This document shows, piece after piece, positions 27,701 through 37,135 of a DNA stretch of 64,000 nucleotides. The position numbers were made by a program, and so were the translations under genes. Each line of letters starts with the position of its first letter. Position 1 is the stretch's first letter. Origin of the DNA: Promethearchaeia archaeon (GTDB taxonomy: Archaea > Asgardarchaeota > Lokiarchaeia > Sigyniarchaeales > SOKP01); NCBI GenBank assembly GCA_029856045.1, contig JAHQWG010000039.1, positions 56,728-120,727 of the forward strand, read 5' to 3'. Below the pieces are notes generated by a model, which was given only the letters and a program-made list of their open reading frames with translations, did no database searches and was not told where the DNA came from.

Positions 27701-28894
27701 TTTATAAAATATATCCCCATCCGTTCCCGAACCATCATAGTTCGTCAGATCATTCCATGCAACGTGTGCGTTCCCGGAACCATCCGTTGCTATTGTTGGA
27801 TCAATAGAACCACTAGTACTTTCCGTGGAGACAACTTCGGTCGTGGTCCAAAGCTCAGCACCACTGTCCCATCGTTTATAAAATATATCCCCATCCGTTC
27901 CCGAACCACCATAATTCGTCCCATCATCCCATGCGATGTGTACATATCCAAAATCCGCTGCTATTGTTGGATTTTGAGAATAATCAGTGCTTCCCGCGGA
28001 GACCACTTCGGTTGTGGTCCAGGCAACCATGGAAACATCCCAGCGCTTATAAAATATATCTATATCGGTTCCCGAACCGCCATAATTTGTATAATCCCTC
28101 CATGTAATGTGTATATTTCCAGGATCGTCCACTGCTATTGTTGGATCATAAGAACTGCTAGTGCTTTCCGTGGAGACTACCTCGGTCGTGGTCCAGGCTT
28201 TCGTGGTTGCGTCCCATCGTTTATAAAAGATATCTCCATCCCCTCCAGAACCACCATAATTCGTATAATCCTCCCACACAACGTGCAAATTTCCGGAATT
28301 GTCCGCTGTTATTGTTGGAACTCGAGAATCACCGGTGCTTTCCGTGGAGACCACCTCGGTTGTAGTCCAGGTCGCCGTGGTCGCATTCCATCGTTTATAA
28401 AATATATCCATATCTGTTCCCGAACCACCATAATTCGTCTCATCCTGCCATGCAATGTGCACATTTCCGGAACCGTCCACTGCTATTGTTGGATAATAAG
28501 AATCACCAGTGCTTTCCGTGGAGACTACCTCAGTCGTAGTCCAGGTCGCCGTGGTCGCATTCCAGCGCTTATAAAATATATCATTATCCACCCATGAACC
28601 GCCATAATCTGTCGCATCATACCATGCAATGTGCACATTTCCGGAACCGTCCACAACTATTGTTGGATGACCAGAATAATCAGTGCTTTCCGTGGAGACC
28701 ACTTCGGTCGTGGTCCAAACCAAAGCAGAATTTTTTAATTCCTTTGAAAAGCTCTCTAAATTTTCAACTACACTATCTTTCAATAAATTGTTGTTATTAT
28801 AGAGATAAATCGGAATGAAGCCATTAAAATAAATAATCAAAGAGAGCAATAAAGCTAATTTAAATTTATTTCGTGTCATAGATTTTACCCCCAT
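24776..28894 (-). CDS. Giant repetitive surface protein: two 7-repeat propeller-like domains, five Fn3-like modules, Gly-Asp linker, C-terminal TM anchor
   Basis: 14 copies of about 58 aa WTTTEVVSTEST..PTIAVDGSGNVHIAWxDxTNYGGSGTDxDIFYKRW; five copies of LNPSIIINNGDASTNSTLVNLTLSADGAIEMCFRNG..; tail VPEIPGYPAGWIIISLLAGIGLIVISNKSKRIK. Confidence 0.9.
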   Translation of the reverse strand: MGVKSMTRNKFKLALLLSLIIYFNGFIPIYLYNNNNLLKDSVVENLESFSKELKNSALVWTTTEVVSTESTDYSGHPTIVVDGSGNVHIAWYDATDYGGSWVDNDIFYKRWNATTATWTTTEVVSTESTGDSYYPTIAVDGSGNVHIAWQDETNYGGSGTDMDIFYKRWNATTATWTTTEVVSTESTGDSRVPTITADNSGNLHVVWEDYTNYGGSGGDGDIFYKRWDATTKAWTTTEVVSTESTSSSYDPTIAVDDPGNIHITWRDYTNYGGSGTDIDIFYKRWDVSMVAWTTTEVVSAGSTDYSQNPTIAADFGYVHIAWDDGTNYGGSGTDGDIFYKRWDSGAELWTTTEVVSTESTSGSIDPTIATDGSGNAHVAWNDLTNYDGSGTDGDIFYKRWDSGTETWTITEVVSTESTGASWYQTIATDGSGNVHVAWNDLTNYDGSGTDRDIFYKKLASTPLNPSIIINNGVASTNSTLVTLTLSAELAEEMCFRNGTIGAWTSWESYATEKQLSLEGSINNTEYSIYVKFRNAIGETSPVGDSILYLVFIPLNPSIIINNGDVSTNSTLVNLTLSADLTEEMCFRNGTIGAWTSWEPYATTKKLYLEGYADNTEYSIYVKFRNTIGETSPIGDSILYFIFSWTITEVVSTESTDDSWRPTIAVDGSGNVHIAWYDETNYGSSGTDWDIFYKHWNATTATWTTTEVVSTESTYNCRDPTMTVDGSGNVHIAWYDYSGSGKNLDIFYKCWNATTAAWTTAELISTESTSDCRDPTITADGSGNLHIVWQDETNYGGSGADWDIFYKRWNVTTAAWTTTEVVSTQSTGDSFYPTIAADGSGNVHITWEDYTNYGGSGTDHDIFYKRWNATTAVWTTTEVVSTESTDDSSRPTIAEDGIGNVHIAWYDGTNYDDSGTDEDIFYKRWNATMAAWTTTEVVSTESTDYSGYLTITADNFGNVHIAWEDYTNYGNSGTDHDIFYKRWNATTSAWTITEVVTMESTGNSHYPTIAASGSGSVHIAWHDSTNYGGSGTDNDIFYKKLVSPPLNPSIIINNGDASTNSTLVNLTLSADEAIEMCFRNETIGAWTSWEPYATTKQLYLKDSINNTEYSIYVKFRNAIVETSPVSDSILYLVLTPPLNPSIIINNGDASTNSTLVNLTLSADGAIEMCFRNGTTGAWTSWESYATTKQLYLEGPTNNTEYSIYVKFRNAIGDTTPVSDSILYLVLTPPLNPSIIINNGDGSTNSTLVNLTLSADGAIEMCFRNGTTGAWTSWESYATTKQLYLEDSINNTEYSIYVKFRNAIGETSPVSDDILFLITEDGNGDGDGNGDGDGNGDGVPEIPGYPAGWIIISLLAGIGLIVISNKSKRIKFRN
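24888..24941. repeat. 18-bp tandem repeat (CCATCACCATTGCCATCT x3) encoding the Gly/Asp/Asn linker
   Basis: Three exact 18-bp units. Confidence 0.9.
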
Positions 28895-29491
28895 AAAAAA
28901 TTTTCATTATTAACTTCTAATAATGATATTCCTAGAAGGTTCAAGAGAAGAATAGCCATTTGTAAAATTTTTTTAAAATTTTTTTTAGATATCAAATTTT
29001 TCACTTTTTTAATAGATTCAATAAAAATGTGTATTTATGGTTCCATTTATAGTTGAGATTTCGATAATTCAATGGAAGTTTGAAAACTTTCTGGAAGTCT
29101 CCAAATAAATATAAAAAAAATAAATATGCAATAATTTTTTATAATTAAGATCCAGATTCAAGAAAAATAACTTAAATAAATTATTAAGATGTTCTTAATT
29201 TCTCAGATCCAGATAAGATTATTCATAAAGTTGATACGAGAGGAATGTGCCTTAAGATAATGTTAATATCATACTATTTTTCGATTTAGTTTTTTGAAAA
29301 AAATTAAATAGTCCGAAACAAATTTTAATTCGCTCAGAGTTTTATTTTTTTCCTCATTTATTATTTAACATTTTAGTAAGTCCAGAGGAGAACTATTTCT
29401 ACTGACGATATAAAATTAAACATAACCTATTTATTTAGATAAATATAATTATAAAATAAGCGAATTATAAGAACCCAAGCTAAGTTTCAAT

Positions 29492-31489
29492 ATGAATAAA
29501 AAAGATATTGTTAAAAACAATAAAAAAAATCTTCCAAAGAGTAACGAAAAAAAGAGACCCAGTGTAAAATCTAAAGAATTAAAGCTGTCAAAACAACTAA
29601 TGACCGAAGGTAAATATCAAGAAGCCCTTTTGCTTTTAAACGATTTTGAAGGAAAGCAAGAACTAACAGATTTTGACTCTCTTTCACTTTATCTCCTTAA
29701 AAGCTCCGCTTTGAACAGAACGGGTAATCATCAAGAAGCTTTTAAGTTTGCTGAAAATGCTTATCAAATTTGTCAGAAGCTTAATAATATCCCCAAGATG
29801 TTTGATATACTGGTAAATTTGGCATGGTCATTAAGTTGGCTAGGCGATTTGGACAAAAGTGCTAACTTTATTGTTCAAGCTGAGGAGTTATTAAAAAAAC
29901 TCTCATATATTTCACCCTCGGAATATGATAAAAAGGAAGCAGAGATTTCTTTTTGTAAAGGATGTGCTTACTTTTTTCAAGGAAATGCAGATCAAGGTTT
30001 AGAATGTGCCCGAAAAAGCTTAGAATTACGAGAAAAGAGAGGTGATAAGTTTGGAATAGCTCTTTCTTTATATCAAATGGGAAACTATTATACTTTTTTA
30101 AAATGGGATTTTGATCAAGCTCTCAAGAACGCTGAACGCTGTCAGTCTCTTGCCGAAGAATTAAATATTGGATATATAATCACACTTAATTTTATTACTC
30201 TTGGGGTTATTTATATTATGAAAGGTGAATTAGAGAAGGCTCTCATGTATCATAAAAGGGCATTAGATAAAGCTAATGAAAAATACATGATCATGACAAT
30301 TCTTAATAATATTGGCAATATATATATTCAAAAAGGAGATTTAGATCAAGCTTCAAAATATCTCGAAGATTGTTTAGAGCTAGCAGAACAAGTTAAACAT
30401 ATGTATATTTTAGCTAATAGCATCGGGAGCATAATAGAAATATTAGCTTTGAAAAATGAGGTCGAGCAAGCTCAGAAATATTTGAAAAAATTGGAACATT
30501 TAAATAATCAAGAGGATAACAAGATTACTAAAATAATCTATCTCTTTAGTAAAGCATTAATACTTAAGACAAGTCCGCGGATTCAAAATCGGGCAAAAGC
30601 CCAAGAAATTTTTAAGAAAATTTCTCAAGGTGAGACTATATCGGGTGAAGTTACGATAAAAGCTTTAATAAACCTTTGTGCCCTATTGCTAGATGAATTA
30701 CAGATGACGCAAGAATTAGAGATATTAAAAGAGTTAGAGCCTATTATTACACAACTATTAAGCATGGCAGAAAATACAAATTCATTTTGGATTTTAGCCG
30801 AAACTTACATATTACAAGCTAAATTGGCGTTACTAACATTAGATCTCAAGGGAGCTAGACGTCTATTAACACAAGCCCAAAAAATAGCCGAAAAGCATGG
30901 GATTCATCAATTAGCAGCTAAAATTTCCATTGAACATGATGAATTACTTCAGAAATCAAGTATATGGGAGAAATTAAAAGACTCAGAATCTTCATTATCT
31001 GAACGTTTTAAGTTAACTAACGTGAATGAACAGATGAAAAATATGATTCAAAAACGTATAAGTGGAGTTCCCGAGATACTAGAGGAAAAACCTGTTATAA
31101 TTTTAGTAATTTCAAAAGGAGGGGTTCCCATATTCTCCAAATTATTTACAAAAATATTGATTAACGAAGAAGATATCATTAGCAGTTTTTTAGCTACTTT
31201 TAACACATTTAGTAGTGAACTCTTTTCTGAGGGGCTCGATCGCGCAATTTTTGGTCAATATACCTTACTTATGAAGTCAATTTCAACATTTTTAGTTTGT
31301 TATTTATTCAAAGGACAATCTTTTTCTGCTCAAAAAAAAATACAAAATTTTGTAGAAAATATAAAAAATAATGAAGATTTATTGGAAAAGTTTAATAAGT
31401 ATTATCAAACCAACCGAATAATCAAACTTGAAGATGTTCCAATACTCAAATCATTGATAACAGAAATATTTATTGAAAAAAATATTTAA
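29492..31489 (+). CDS. TPR protein with C-terminal longin-like domain
   Basis: TPR repeats (ALMYHKRALDKANE, ASKYLEDCLELAEQ) followed by PVIILVISKGGVPIFSKLF..EDIISSFLATFNTFSSELFSEGLDRAIFGQYTLLMKSISTFLVCYLFKGQSFSAQKKIQNFVE. Confidence 0.75.
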   Translation: MNKKDIVKNNKKNLPKSNEKKRPSVKSKELKLSKQLMTEGKYQEALLLLNDFEGKQELTDFDSLSLYLLKSSALNRTGNHQEAFKFAENAYQICQKLNNIPKMFDILVNLAWSLSWLGDLDKSANFIVQAEELLKKLSYISPSEYDKKEAEISFCKGCAYFFQGNADQGLECARKSLELREKRGDKFGIALSLYQMGNYYTFLKWDFDQALKNAERCQSLAEELNIGYIITLNFITLGVIYIMKGELEKALMYHKRALDKANEKYMIMTILNNIGNIYIQKGDLDQASKYLEDCLELAEQVKHMYILANSIGSIIEILALKNEVEQAQKYLKKLEHLNNQEDNKITKIIYLFSKALILKTSPRIQNRAKAQEIFKKISQGETISGEVTIKALINLCALLLDELQMTQELEILKELEPIITQLLSMAENTNSFWILAETYILQAKLALLTLDLKGARRLLTQAQKIAEKHGIHQLAAKISIEHDELLQKSSIWEKLKDSESSLSERFKLTNVNEQMKNMIQKRISGVPEILEEKPVIILVISKGGVPIFSKLFTKILINEEDIISSFLATFNTFSSELFSEGLDRAIFGQYTLLMKSISTFLVCYLFKGQSFSAQKKIQNFVENIKNNEDLLEKFNKYYQTNRIIKLEDVPILKSLITEIFIEKNI

Positions 31490-31582
31490 TAATGTAAGCA
31501 TTAAATAAATTAAATTTTATATTGAAGAACATTTATCCTTAAATTATAATAGATAAATAATCTGGCGATTATAAAGATTTTA

Positions 31583-32134
31583 ATGAACAATAATCAAATA
31601 TTTATATTTAAAATTGTAGTTATTGGGGATGAAGGAGTAGGAAAAACATCATTAATTAAGAAATATACACAAGGATCTTTTGAGAAGGACTATATTAAAA
31701 CAATTGGTGCACAATTTACCAGATACGAAAAAGAAATTAATGGAGATACAATTAAATTAATATTTTGGGATATTGCTGGTCAAAGCGACTTTAATTTTCT
31801 TAATCCTTTATTTTATAAAGAGAGTAGGGCTTGTATAATTGTTTATAGCCTTGAAAAAAATGATTTAGGCAATGAAAGTTTTAAACATATAGAAAATTGG
31901 CACAATGAATTAAATAAGTATTGTAGGAATATTCCTGTAATTTTATTTGCAAATAAAGTTGATCTAGTGGAGGAAAATGAATTGGATACTACTAAAATTC
32001 AAAAAATTTTAAAAAAACAGAATTTTCTTGGCTATTATATAACTTCCGCAAAAACAGGACAGGATGTTATTGCTGCATTTAATACCATCATTAATGAATT
32101 ATATTATAAATTTAAGGCTTTATCTTCGGTATGA
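31583..32134 (+). CDS. Ras/Rab-like small GTPase
   Basis: G1 GDEGVGKTS, G3 WDIAGQ, G4 NKVD, G5 SAK. Confidence 0.93.
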   Translation: MNNNQIFIFKIVVIGDEGVGKTSLIKKYTQGSFEKDYIKTIGAQFTRYEKEINGDTIKLIFWDIAGQSDFNFLNPLFYKESRACIIVYSLEKNDLGNESFKHIENWHNELNKYCRNIPVILFANKVDLVEENELDTTKIQKILKKQNFLGYYITSAKTGQDVIAAFNTIINELYYKFKALSSV

Positions 32135-32180
32135 TAAACTAATCTATTAATAATATTTCTATCTAATCTTATTAGAAGTT

Positions 32181-32559
32181 TTGAAAATTTACTCAGATTA
32201 CACATATAAAAAGGTTAAAAAAACAACAGAATATATTGATGTATGTAAGGTACATAATGTATTTACTGTTCTTGAAGCGATCCAAAGTGAAGACATAGGC
32301 GTTTTCAAGAAAGATGAGGGTGCTAAAGCCGCACACGAGGGCTTAACAGAAATATATAGATAAATATCAATCCTTCAGGTGGATTGAAAGCAAGTGGATA
32401 TCCTTTAGATTTTATTGGCGTTGCACAGGGTGTAGAGTTGGTTTGTCAATTAAGAAATGAAGCGGGAAAAAGACAAGTCGATAGTGCTGAAACGAGAATT
32501 CTTATAATTATGGAGGATTTGAAAATAATATTATATCAATTTTAATAGAGGGAAAATAA
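32181..32559 (+). pseudogene. Thiolase (SCPx-like) C-terminal relic with two frameshifts
   Basis: YIDVCKVHNVFTVLEAIQSEDIGVFKKDEGAKAAHEGLTEIY / [42 protein letters not shown] / [18 protein letters not shown] in three successive frames. Confidence 0.85.
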
Positions 32560-32622
32560 TTTTAAACAAAAGAAAGGCTATGAAAATAATTAAATATTTT
32601 ACTTAATAAACTAAATCTCTAT

Positions 32623-34515
32623 TTACAGTTGCTCAATTTCGGTTAAGAAAAGATCTGCAATAGCACCCCATTTTTGTTTTGTATCGGGATCAATTGAGCT
32701 TTCATTTATAAGATCTTTTCCTTTTTTAAGATTTTTAACTGCTAAATTATAATTTCCAACCGCTTTATAACAAATTCCCAATTTAATATAAGTTTGGTAA
32801 ATATACCAATCATCACTACCCATTACAAGCGCTTTTAAAAATCTTTTTATGGCTTCTTCATATTCTTCAAAATACATTAAAATTTCTCCATAATTATCAT
32901 AATAAATTCCTTTACCCTGTTCACTATCTATAAGTTTTTGAATAATTTCTAAAGATTCATTTTTTCTATCTAAATATTGGAACCAATAAGCCTTATAACT
33001 AAGAAGTGCCTTATTTTTTGGATACTTTTTAAGTAAATCTTCTATAATGTCTAATCCTGCTCTTAAATTCCTCTTTCTTTTAAGAATAGATGCTTTTTTC
33101 ATCATAATATCTATTTCCTCTTCAGGATATGTTTTTAACATATTATCTAATACCCGTAATACATCATTGTATTGATTAAAGTAAATTAAAATTTTAATTT
33201 TTAATTTATATAAATCGATATTATTTGGATTTAATTCAATTTTCCTATCAATTTCTTTAACTTCTTCTTCATATTGACTTTTTAAATCTTCAGAAATTTG
33301 CAAATCAAAAATTTCTGACAAATCCTGCCAAATTAATACATCTAATTTGTCATAAGAATCTTTTAACTCTCTTTTAATTTCAAACTTGTACGCTAAGTAT
33401 TTAATATATTTTGGTAAAAACACTCTTAATGATTCCATTAAACCTTTATTAAATAAGGTGTTACAAATTTCTTCTAAGATATTGTTTATTAAAGATTCCA
33501 ACCTCTCAGATCCTCCAAATTTTTGCATATATTTGTTTTTTTTTATATATTCTTCAGTAATCGCCTGAAGCATCTTCTCTAATTTTTCATCTGATTGAAA
33601 AAAATAATGCTTATCAGGGGGAACATCTAATCTAAAAAACTTTGTTTCATATAAATCTCCTTCTACAATCTCATCTACCCAGAAATCAAGATTTTTTTTT
33701 TTAATTTGATAAAGCACCGAAAATTCTTCAAAAGATATATAGTTAGGGTAATTATTTGGATGATTAATCGAAATAAAAAGTAAGATTTTATCAAAATCTT
33801 CTTTATTTGTTAATACTATACTAACTTTTGAATAATCTAATTTTAGAACTTTATTAAGATATCTAAATTTAATATTCTCATCAATAATATTGTATTTCTT
33901 GAAAAACCGTGTTGTTTCTTTAGTAATTTCATCAATTCGTTTACTTTCTTCTTCTAAAATTGTTTGTCTATCTATATCATAATGTTGCAGTATCTTCGAA
34001 TATTCTACTTTACCTGATTGCGTTATAATGTATTTGCTATCCTTTTTTAGTATAAAACCATTTTCAATAAGAAGAGTAAGATTTTTTGATAACGAAGATT
34101 GATTAATAGATAAAGGTTCTTCAAAAAAATCAGACTTTTTACAAAAATTATTATTGTATACCATCCAGAGTATCCAATGGTTGTAATTCCTTTCACTTTT
34201 TAAGATTATTTCAGGAGGATAACTTAACTTTCGTTCTTTTCCTTTATATCTAGATAATTCGTAATATCTGTTTTTCCCCTCTGGAGTTATTCTATAATGA
34301 CCTCTAGAAATTTTATTTACAAACCCTTTTCTCTTTAATGTAGTTAAATGCCTTGATAGTGTGGCTATAGGAATCTCAATGGGTTTTTCGATAAAATGAG
34401 ACCATTCACAACCATCGTTGTTATATAATATCCAAAGTATAATTTGCTCATAATTCTTCCCAATTAATTTTTGGGAGTTTAGAATCTCTTGAGAGGGATA
34501 ATTTATTTTTTCCAT
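32623..34515 (-). CDS. Tandem winged-helix + TPR protein, paralog of 12338-14860
   Basis: SINQSSLSKNL, YDIDRQTILEEESKRIDEITKETTRFFKKY, LKLDYSKV and ISINHPNNYPNYISFEEF are closely matched in the 12338-14860 product. Confidence 0.85.
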   Translation of the reverse strand: MEKINYPSQEILNSQKLIGKNYEQIILWILYNNDGCEWSHFIEKPIEIPIATLSRHLTTLKRKGFVNKISRGHYRITPEGKNRYYELSRYKGKERKLSYPPEIILKSERNYNHWILWMVYNNNFCKKSDFFEEPLSINQSSLSKNLTLLIENGFILKKDSKYIITQSGKVEYSKILQHYDIDRQTILEEESKRIDEITKETTRFFKKYNIIDENIKFRYLNKVLKLDYSKVSIVLTNKEDFDKILLFISINHPNNYPNYISFEEFSVLYQIKKKNLDFWVDEIVEGDLYETKFFRLDVPPDKHYFFQSDEKLEKMLQAITEEYIKKNKYMQKFGGSERLESLINNILEEICNTLFNKGLMESLRVFLPKYIKYLAYKFEIKRELKDSYDKLDVLIWQDLSEIFDLQISEDLKSQYEEEVKEIDRKIELNPNNIDLYKLKIKILIYFNQYNDVLRVLDNMLKTYPEEEIDIMMKKASILKRKRNLRAGLDIIEDLLKKYPKNKALLSYKAYWFQYLDRKNESLEIIQKLIDSEQGKGIYYDNYGEILMYFEEYEEAIKRFLKALVMGSDDWYIYQTYIKLGICYKAVGNYNLAVKNLKKGKDLINESSIDPDTKQKWGAIADLFLTEIEQL

Positions 34516-34822
34516 AATTTATAGAAACAAAAACTTATGTTTTATATAGAAGAATAGAAATTTTTTTATATATATATTTTTAGGAAACTTCTATATAAAT
34601 TTGGAACCTCCATAAATTTTTGAAATCATTAATATAAATGGAACGGAAGATAAATATTTTTTTAATCATCCTTGTTGTGATATATTTTAAGAGAGAGAAA
34701 AGAAGAGTTGACTCTACATTTTTTATATATAATTTAATAAAAATAAAATAAAAAGAGATAATTTCTCGTACTTGTCTCGCATTGCTAAATTCTACCACAA
34801 GTTTGAATTGATAGAGAATCCT

Positions 34823-35119
34823 TCATTTTTTTTTCTTTTTCGCTTTTATATCTTTTTCTTTTGCAAGAATAACCTCTTCCATAGACTCATTAAGTTCTTT
34901 TGATTTTCCTTCTAATCTAAATTTTCCAAAAACCTTACTTTCCTCTTTCTGCCCAGCTGTTGATATTTTTTCAAATGTTAAAGTAACATCTCTCTCGTTC
35001 TTAAGAGCATAATTAATAAAGTTTATGAATCCTATATGTTTACTTGGAGCAATATTAAACTTTATTGAAGAATCTTTTCCCTTCTGATTTTTTACTTTTA
35101 AAACTAACTTTAACTTCAA
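34823..35119 (-). CDS. Small basic protein with Lys-rich tail
   Basis: 98 aa, begins MKLKLVLKVKNQKGKDSS, ends KDIKAKKKKK; no family recognised. Confidence 0.5.
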   Translation of the reverse strand: MKLKLVLKVKNQKGKDSSIKFNIAPSKHIGFINFINYALKNERDVTLTFEKISTAGQKEESKVFGKFRLEGKSKELNESMEEVILAKEKDIKAKKKKK

Positions 35120-35372
35120 GATTTATCAACTTATTTAAGAGGAAATTTATATTTAATTATATTTCTACAATTAATAATTATATTAAAAATTAATAGATAT
35201 TAAAAAATACCGATATTAAAAATTTAAGCAAATAAAAATAGAGAAAAGGAGATTTTAAAAAAAAAAGAACCATAAAAGCTTTATTTCTAAATATATTTTA
35301 AGTACTTATAGATAATCTAAAAGTTTATTCTTATTTATAGTTAAAGATCGTTATATTTAGAGTATAAGAACT

Positions 35373-36029
35373 ATGAAAAAAAATTCTGGAAATAAAAAAT
35401 TAAAAGTAGAAGATGAGTGGGAAGCCTATGATTATAATGCTAATTTGACATATAAAGTAGAAAATGTTGTTGGGACAGTAATTACAGATATTATTGAACC
35501 AATTGATTTGAATCTAATTGCACACTACGATGAAAATGTTCAATACAATCCTGAAAAATTTCCGGGGTTAGTTATGAGAATTGAAAAGCCACGTGGCACC
35601 GCATTAATATTTTCTACAGGAAAAATGGTTATTACTGGTCTTAGAGCAGCATCTGAAGCAGATAAAGTTGTTCAAAAAATTATCAAGAATATAAAAAAAG
35701 TGGGAATAGAAATAAAAAATCCGGTAATAACCGTTCAAAATATTGTAGCGAGTGGGGATCTCCATACAAACATAGATTTAAATATGGCTACTGTCGTTAT
35801 GGACGATGCAATGTATGAACCTGAAGTTTTCCCTGGATTAATTTATAGAATGCAAGATCCAAAAACTGTATTTCTTGTTTTTTCAACTGGAAGAATTGTC
35901 TGTACTGGGGCTAAAACCAAATCAGCAGTTCGAGAAGCAGTTCTCAAATTAAACAAGTATGTTCGAGAGATAGGAATTGCCAAGAAGAATTTAGCTCCAT
36001 TTGATAATGATGGATTTGATTTTTTCTAA
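35373..36029 (+). CDS. tbp: TATA-box binding protein (TBP)
   Basis: Two imperfect repeats: VENVVGTV..FPGLVMRIEKPRGTALIFSTGKMVITGLR and VQNIVASG..FPGLIYRMQDPKTVFLVFSTGRIVCTGAK. Confidence 0.95.
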   Translation: MKKNSGNKKLKVEDEWEAYDYNANLTYKVENVVGTVITDIIEPIDLNLIAHYDENVQYNPEKFPGLVMRIEKPRGTALIFSTGKMVITGLRAASEADKVVQKIIKNIKKVGIEIKNPVITVQNIVASGDLHTNIDLNMATVVMDDAMYEPEVFPGLIYRMQDPKTVFLVFSTGRIVCTGAKTKSAVREAVLKLNKYVREIGIAKKNLAPFDNDGFDFF

Positions 36030-36310
36030 CTATGTCTATTTTTTTTTTTAAGACATTTATTATGTTTTCTTTCATCGTGGTAGAGCTCTGATTATAATTT
36101 CTACTTTGTTTGTATCTTTCTAATTTATTCCAATTAGGATTATTTTAATCAGATAGGTCTATTTAGATAAATAAAATTTTAGAGTTTATTTTTGGGAGTT
36201 TAATATTTATTATAAAATAATTTTATTAATATAATTAATAGAGTAAAATATTTAATAGAGATCAACAATAATATAAGTTGAAATTATTATTTTAAAACTG
36301 ATTAGAAACA

Positions 36311-37102
36311 ATGTCTTCAAAACTTTTCCCGTATTTATTAAAAAACAATCAATGGATAAAGTTAGATGAAATTTCCAGTGATGATGTAGCAGTTTTAGTA
36401 GATACTTCGAGAGATATCATTTGGTATCTAGAAGGAGAGAAAGCTACAGCAAGAATAAAATTTGATGCAAGGGGGCTTTTAGGAGAATTGAAAAAAAAGT
36501 ATGTACCATATAAATTTAAAAAAATAGATAGTAGAGCCCCCATTGATGTTTTAGACAAAATAGAGGAATTAAAGAAAAGTAGTTCAACTCTAAGTATGAA
36601 ATTTAGAGGTAAAGAAATTCAAGAATTTTCAAAATACCTGTATTCTTTAAATATTATTGCTGGGATATTACAAGTAATTGGCATGATAATCATTACAGGC
36701 GCCCTTTTTTGGCCTCAGGTTTATGATTCCCAATCATATTTGAATTATATTATAGATTCTAATCACTTTGACTTTTATATAGAATTAGATTCACTATTAC
36801 TCTTTTTATCCTTGATAATTTTTATCTTTACATCATTTTTTGGAATAATTGTGAGAAGAAAAATGTTCGCTACGAGTTCAATTTTTTTAGCGGTAATAAT
36901 ATTTTTTTCATTGTTATATATTAGAATTGGACCTGCATTATTATATTTTCAGGCTACCACACCTTTTCCTAATATTTTAATAAGAGTAGATGCTTTCTTA
37001 TTTTTCATTATTGGATTAGAGATTACATTAATTATATCAATTATGGGCTCAATTATCCCAGGAACATATTGCTTAATAAAGAAAAATATTAAAAAAAATT
37101 AA
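36311..37102 (+). CDS. Membrane protein of unknown function
   Basis: About 120 aa soluble N-terminus then about 4 TM segments. Confidence 0.65.
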   Translation: MSSKLFPYLLKNNQWIKLDEISSDDVAVLVDTSRDIIWYLEGEKATARIKFDARGLLGELKKKYVPYKFKKIDSRAPIDVLDKIEELKKSSSTLSMKFRGKEIQEFSKYLYSLNIIAGILQVIGMIIITGALFWPQVYDSQSYLNYIIDSNHFDFYIELDSLLLFLSLIIFIFTSFFGIIVRRKMFATSSIFLAVIIFFSLLYIRIGPALLYFQATTPFPNILIRVDAFLFFIIGLEITLIISIMGSIIPGTYCLIKKNIKKN

Positions 37103-37135
37103 GATTCCATTTAAGTTATTTTTAAATATAAAATA

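Noticed and set aside
25029-28818. Long plus-strand ORFs (up to 335 aa) inside the repeat gene
   Set aside because: They are shadow frames of the minus-strand repeats; their Cys/Arg/Ile-rich periodic translations mirror the propeller repeats.
28895-29491. Possible ncRNA in the long divergent gap
   Set aside because: No tRNA-like T-arm, convincing C/D box pair or stable stem found by eye; probably promoters.
34580-34798. 72-aa minus ORF
   Set aside because: AT-rich composition, no leader or motif; likely chance.
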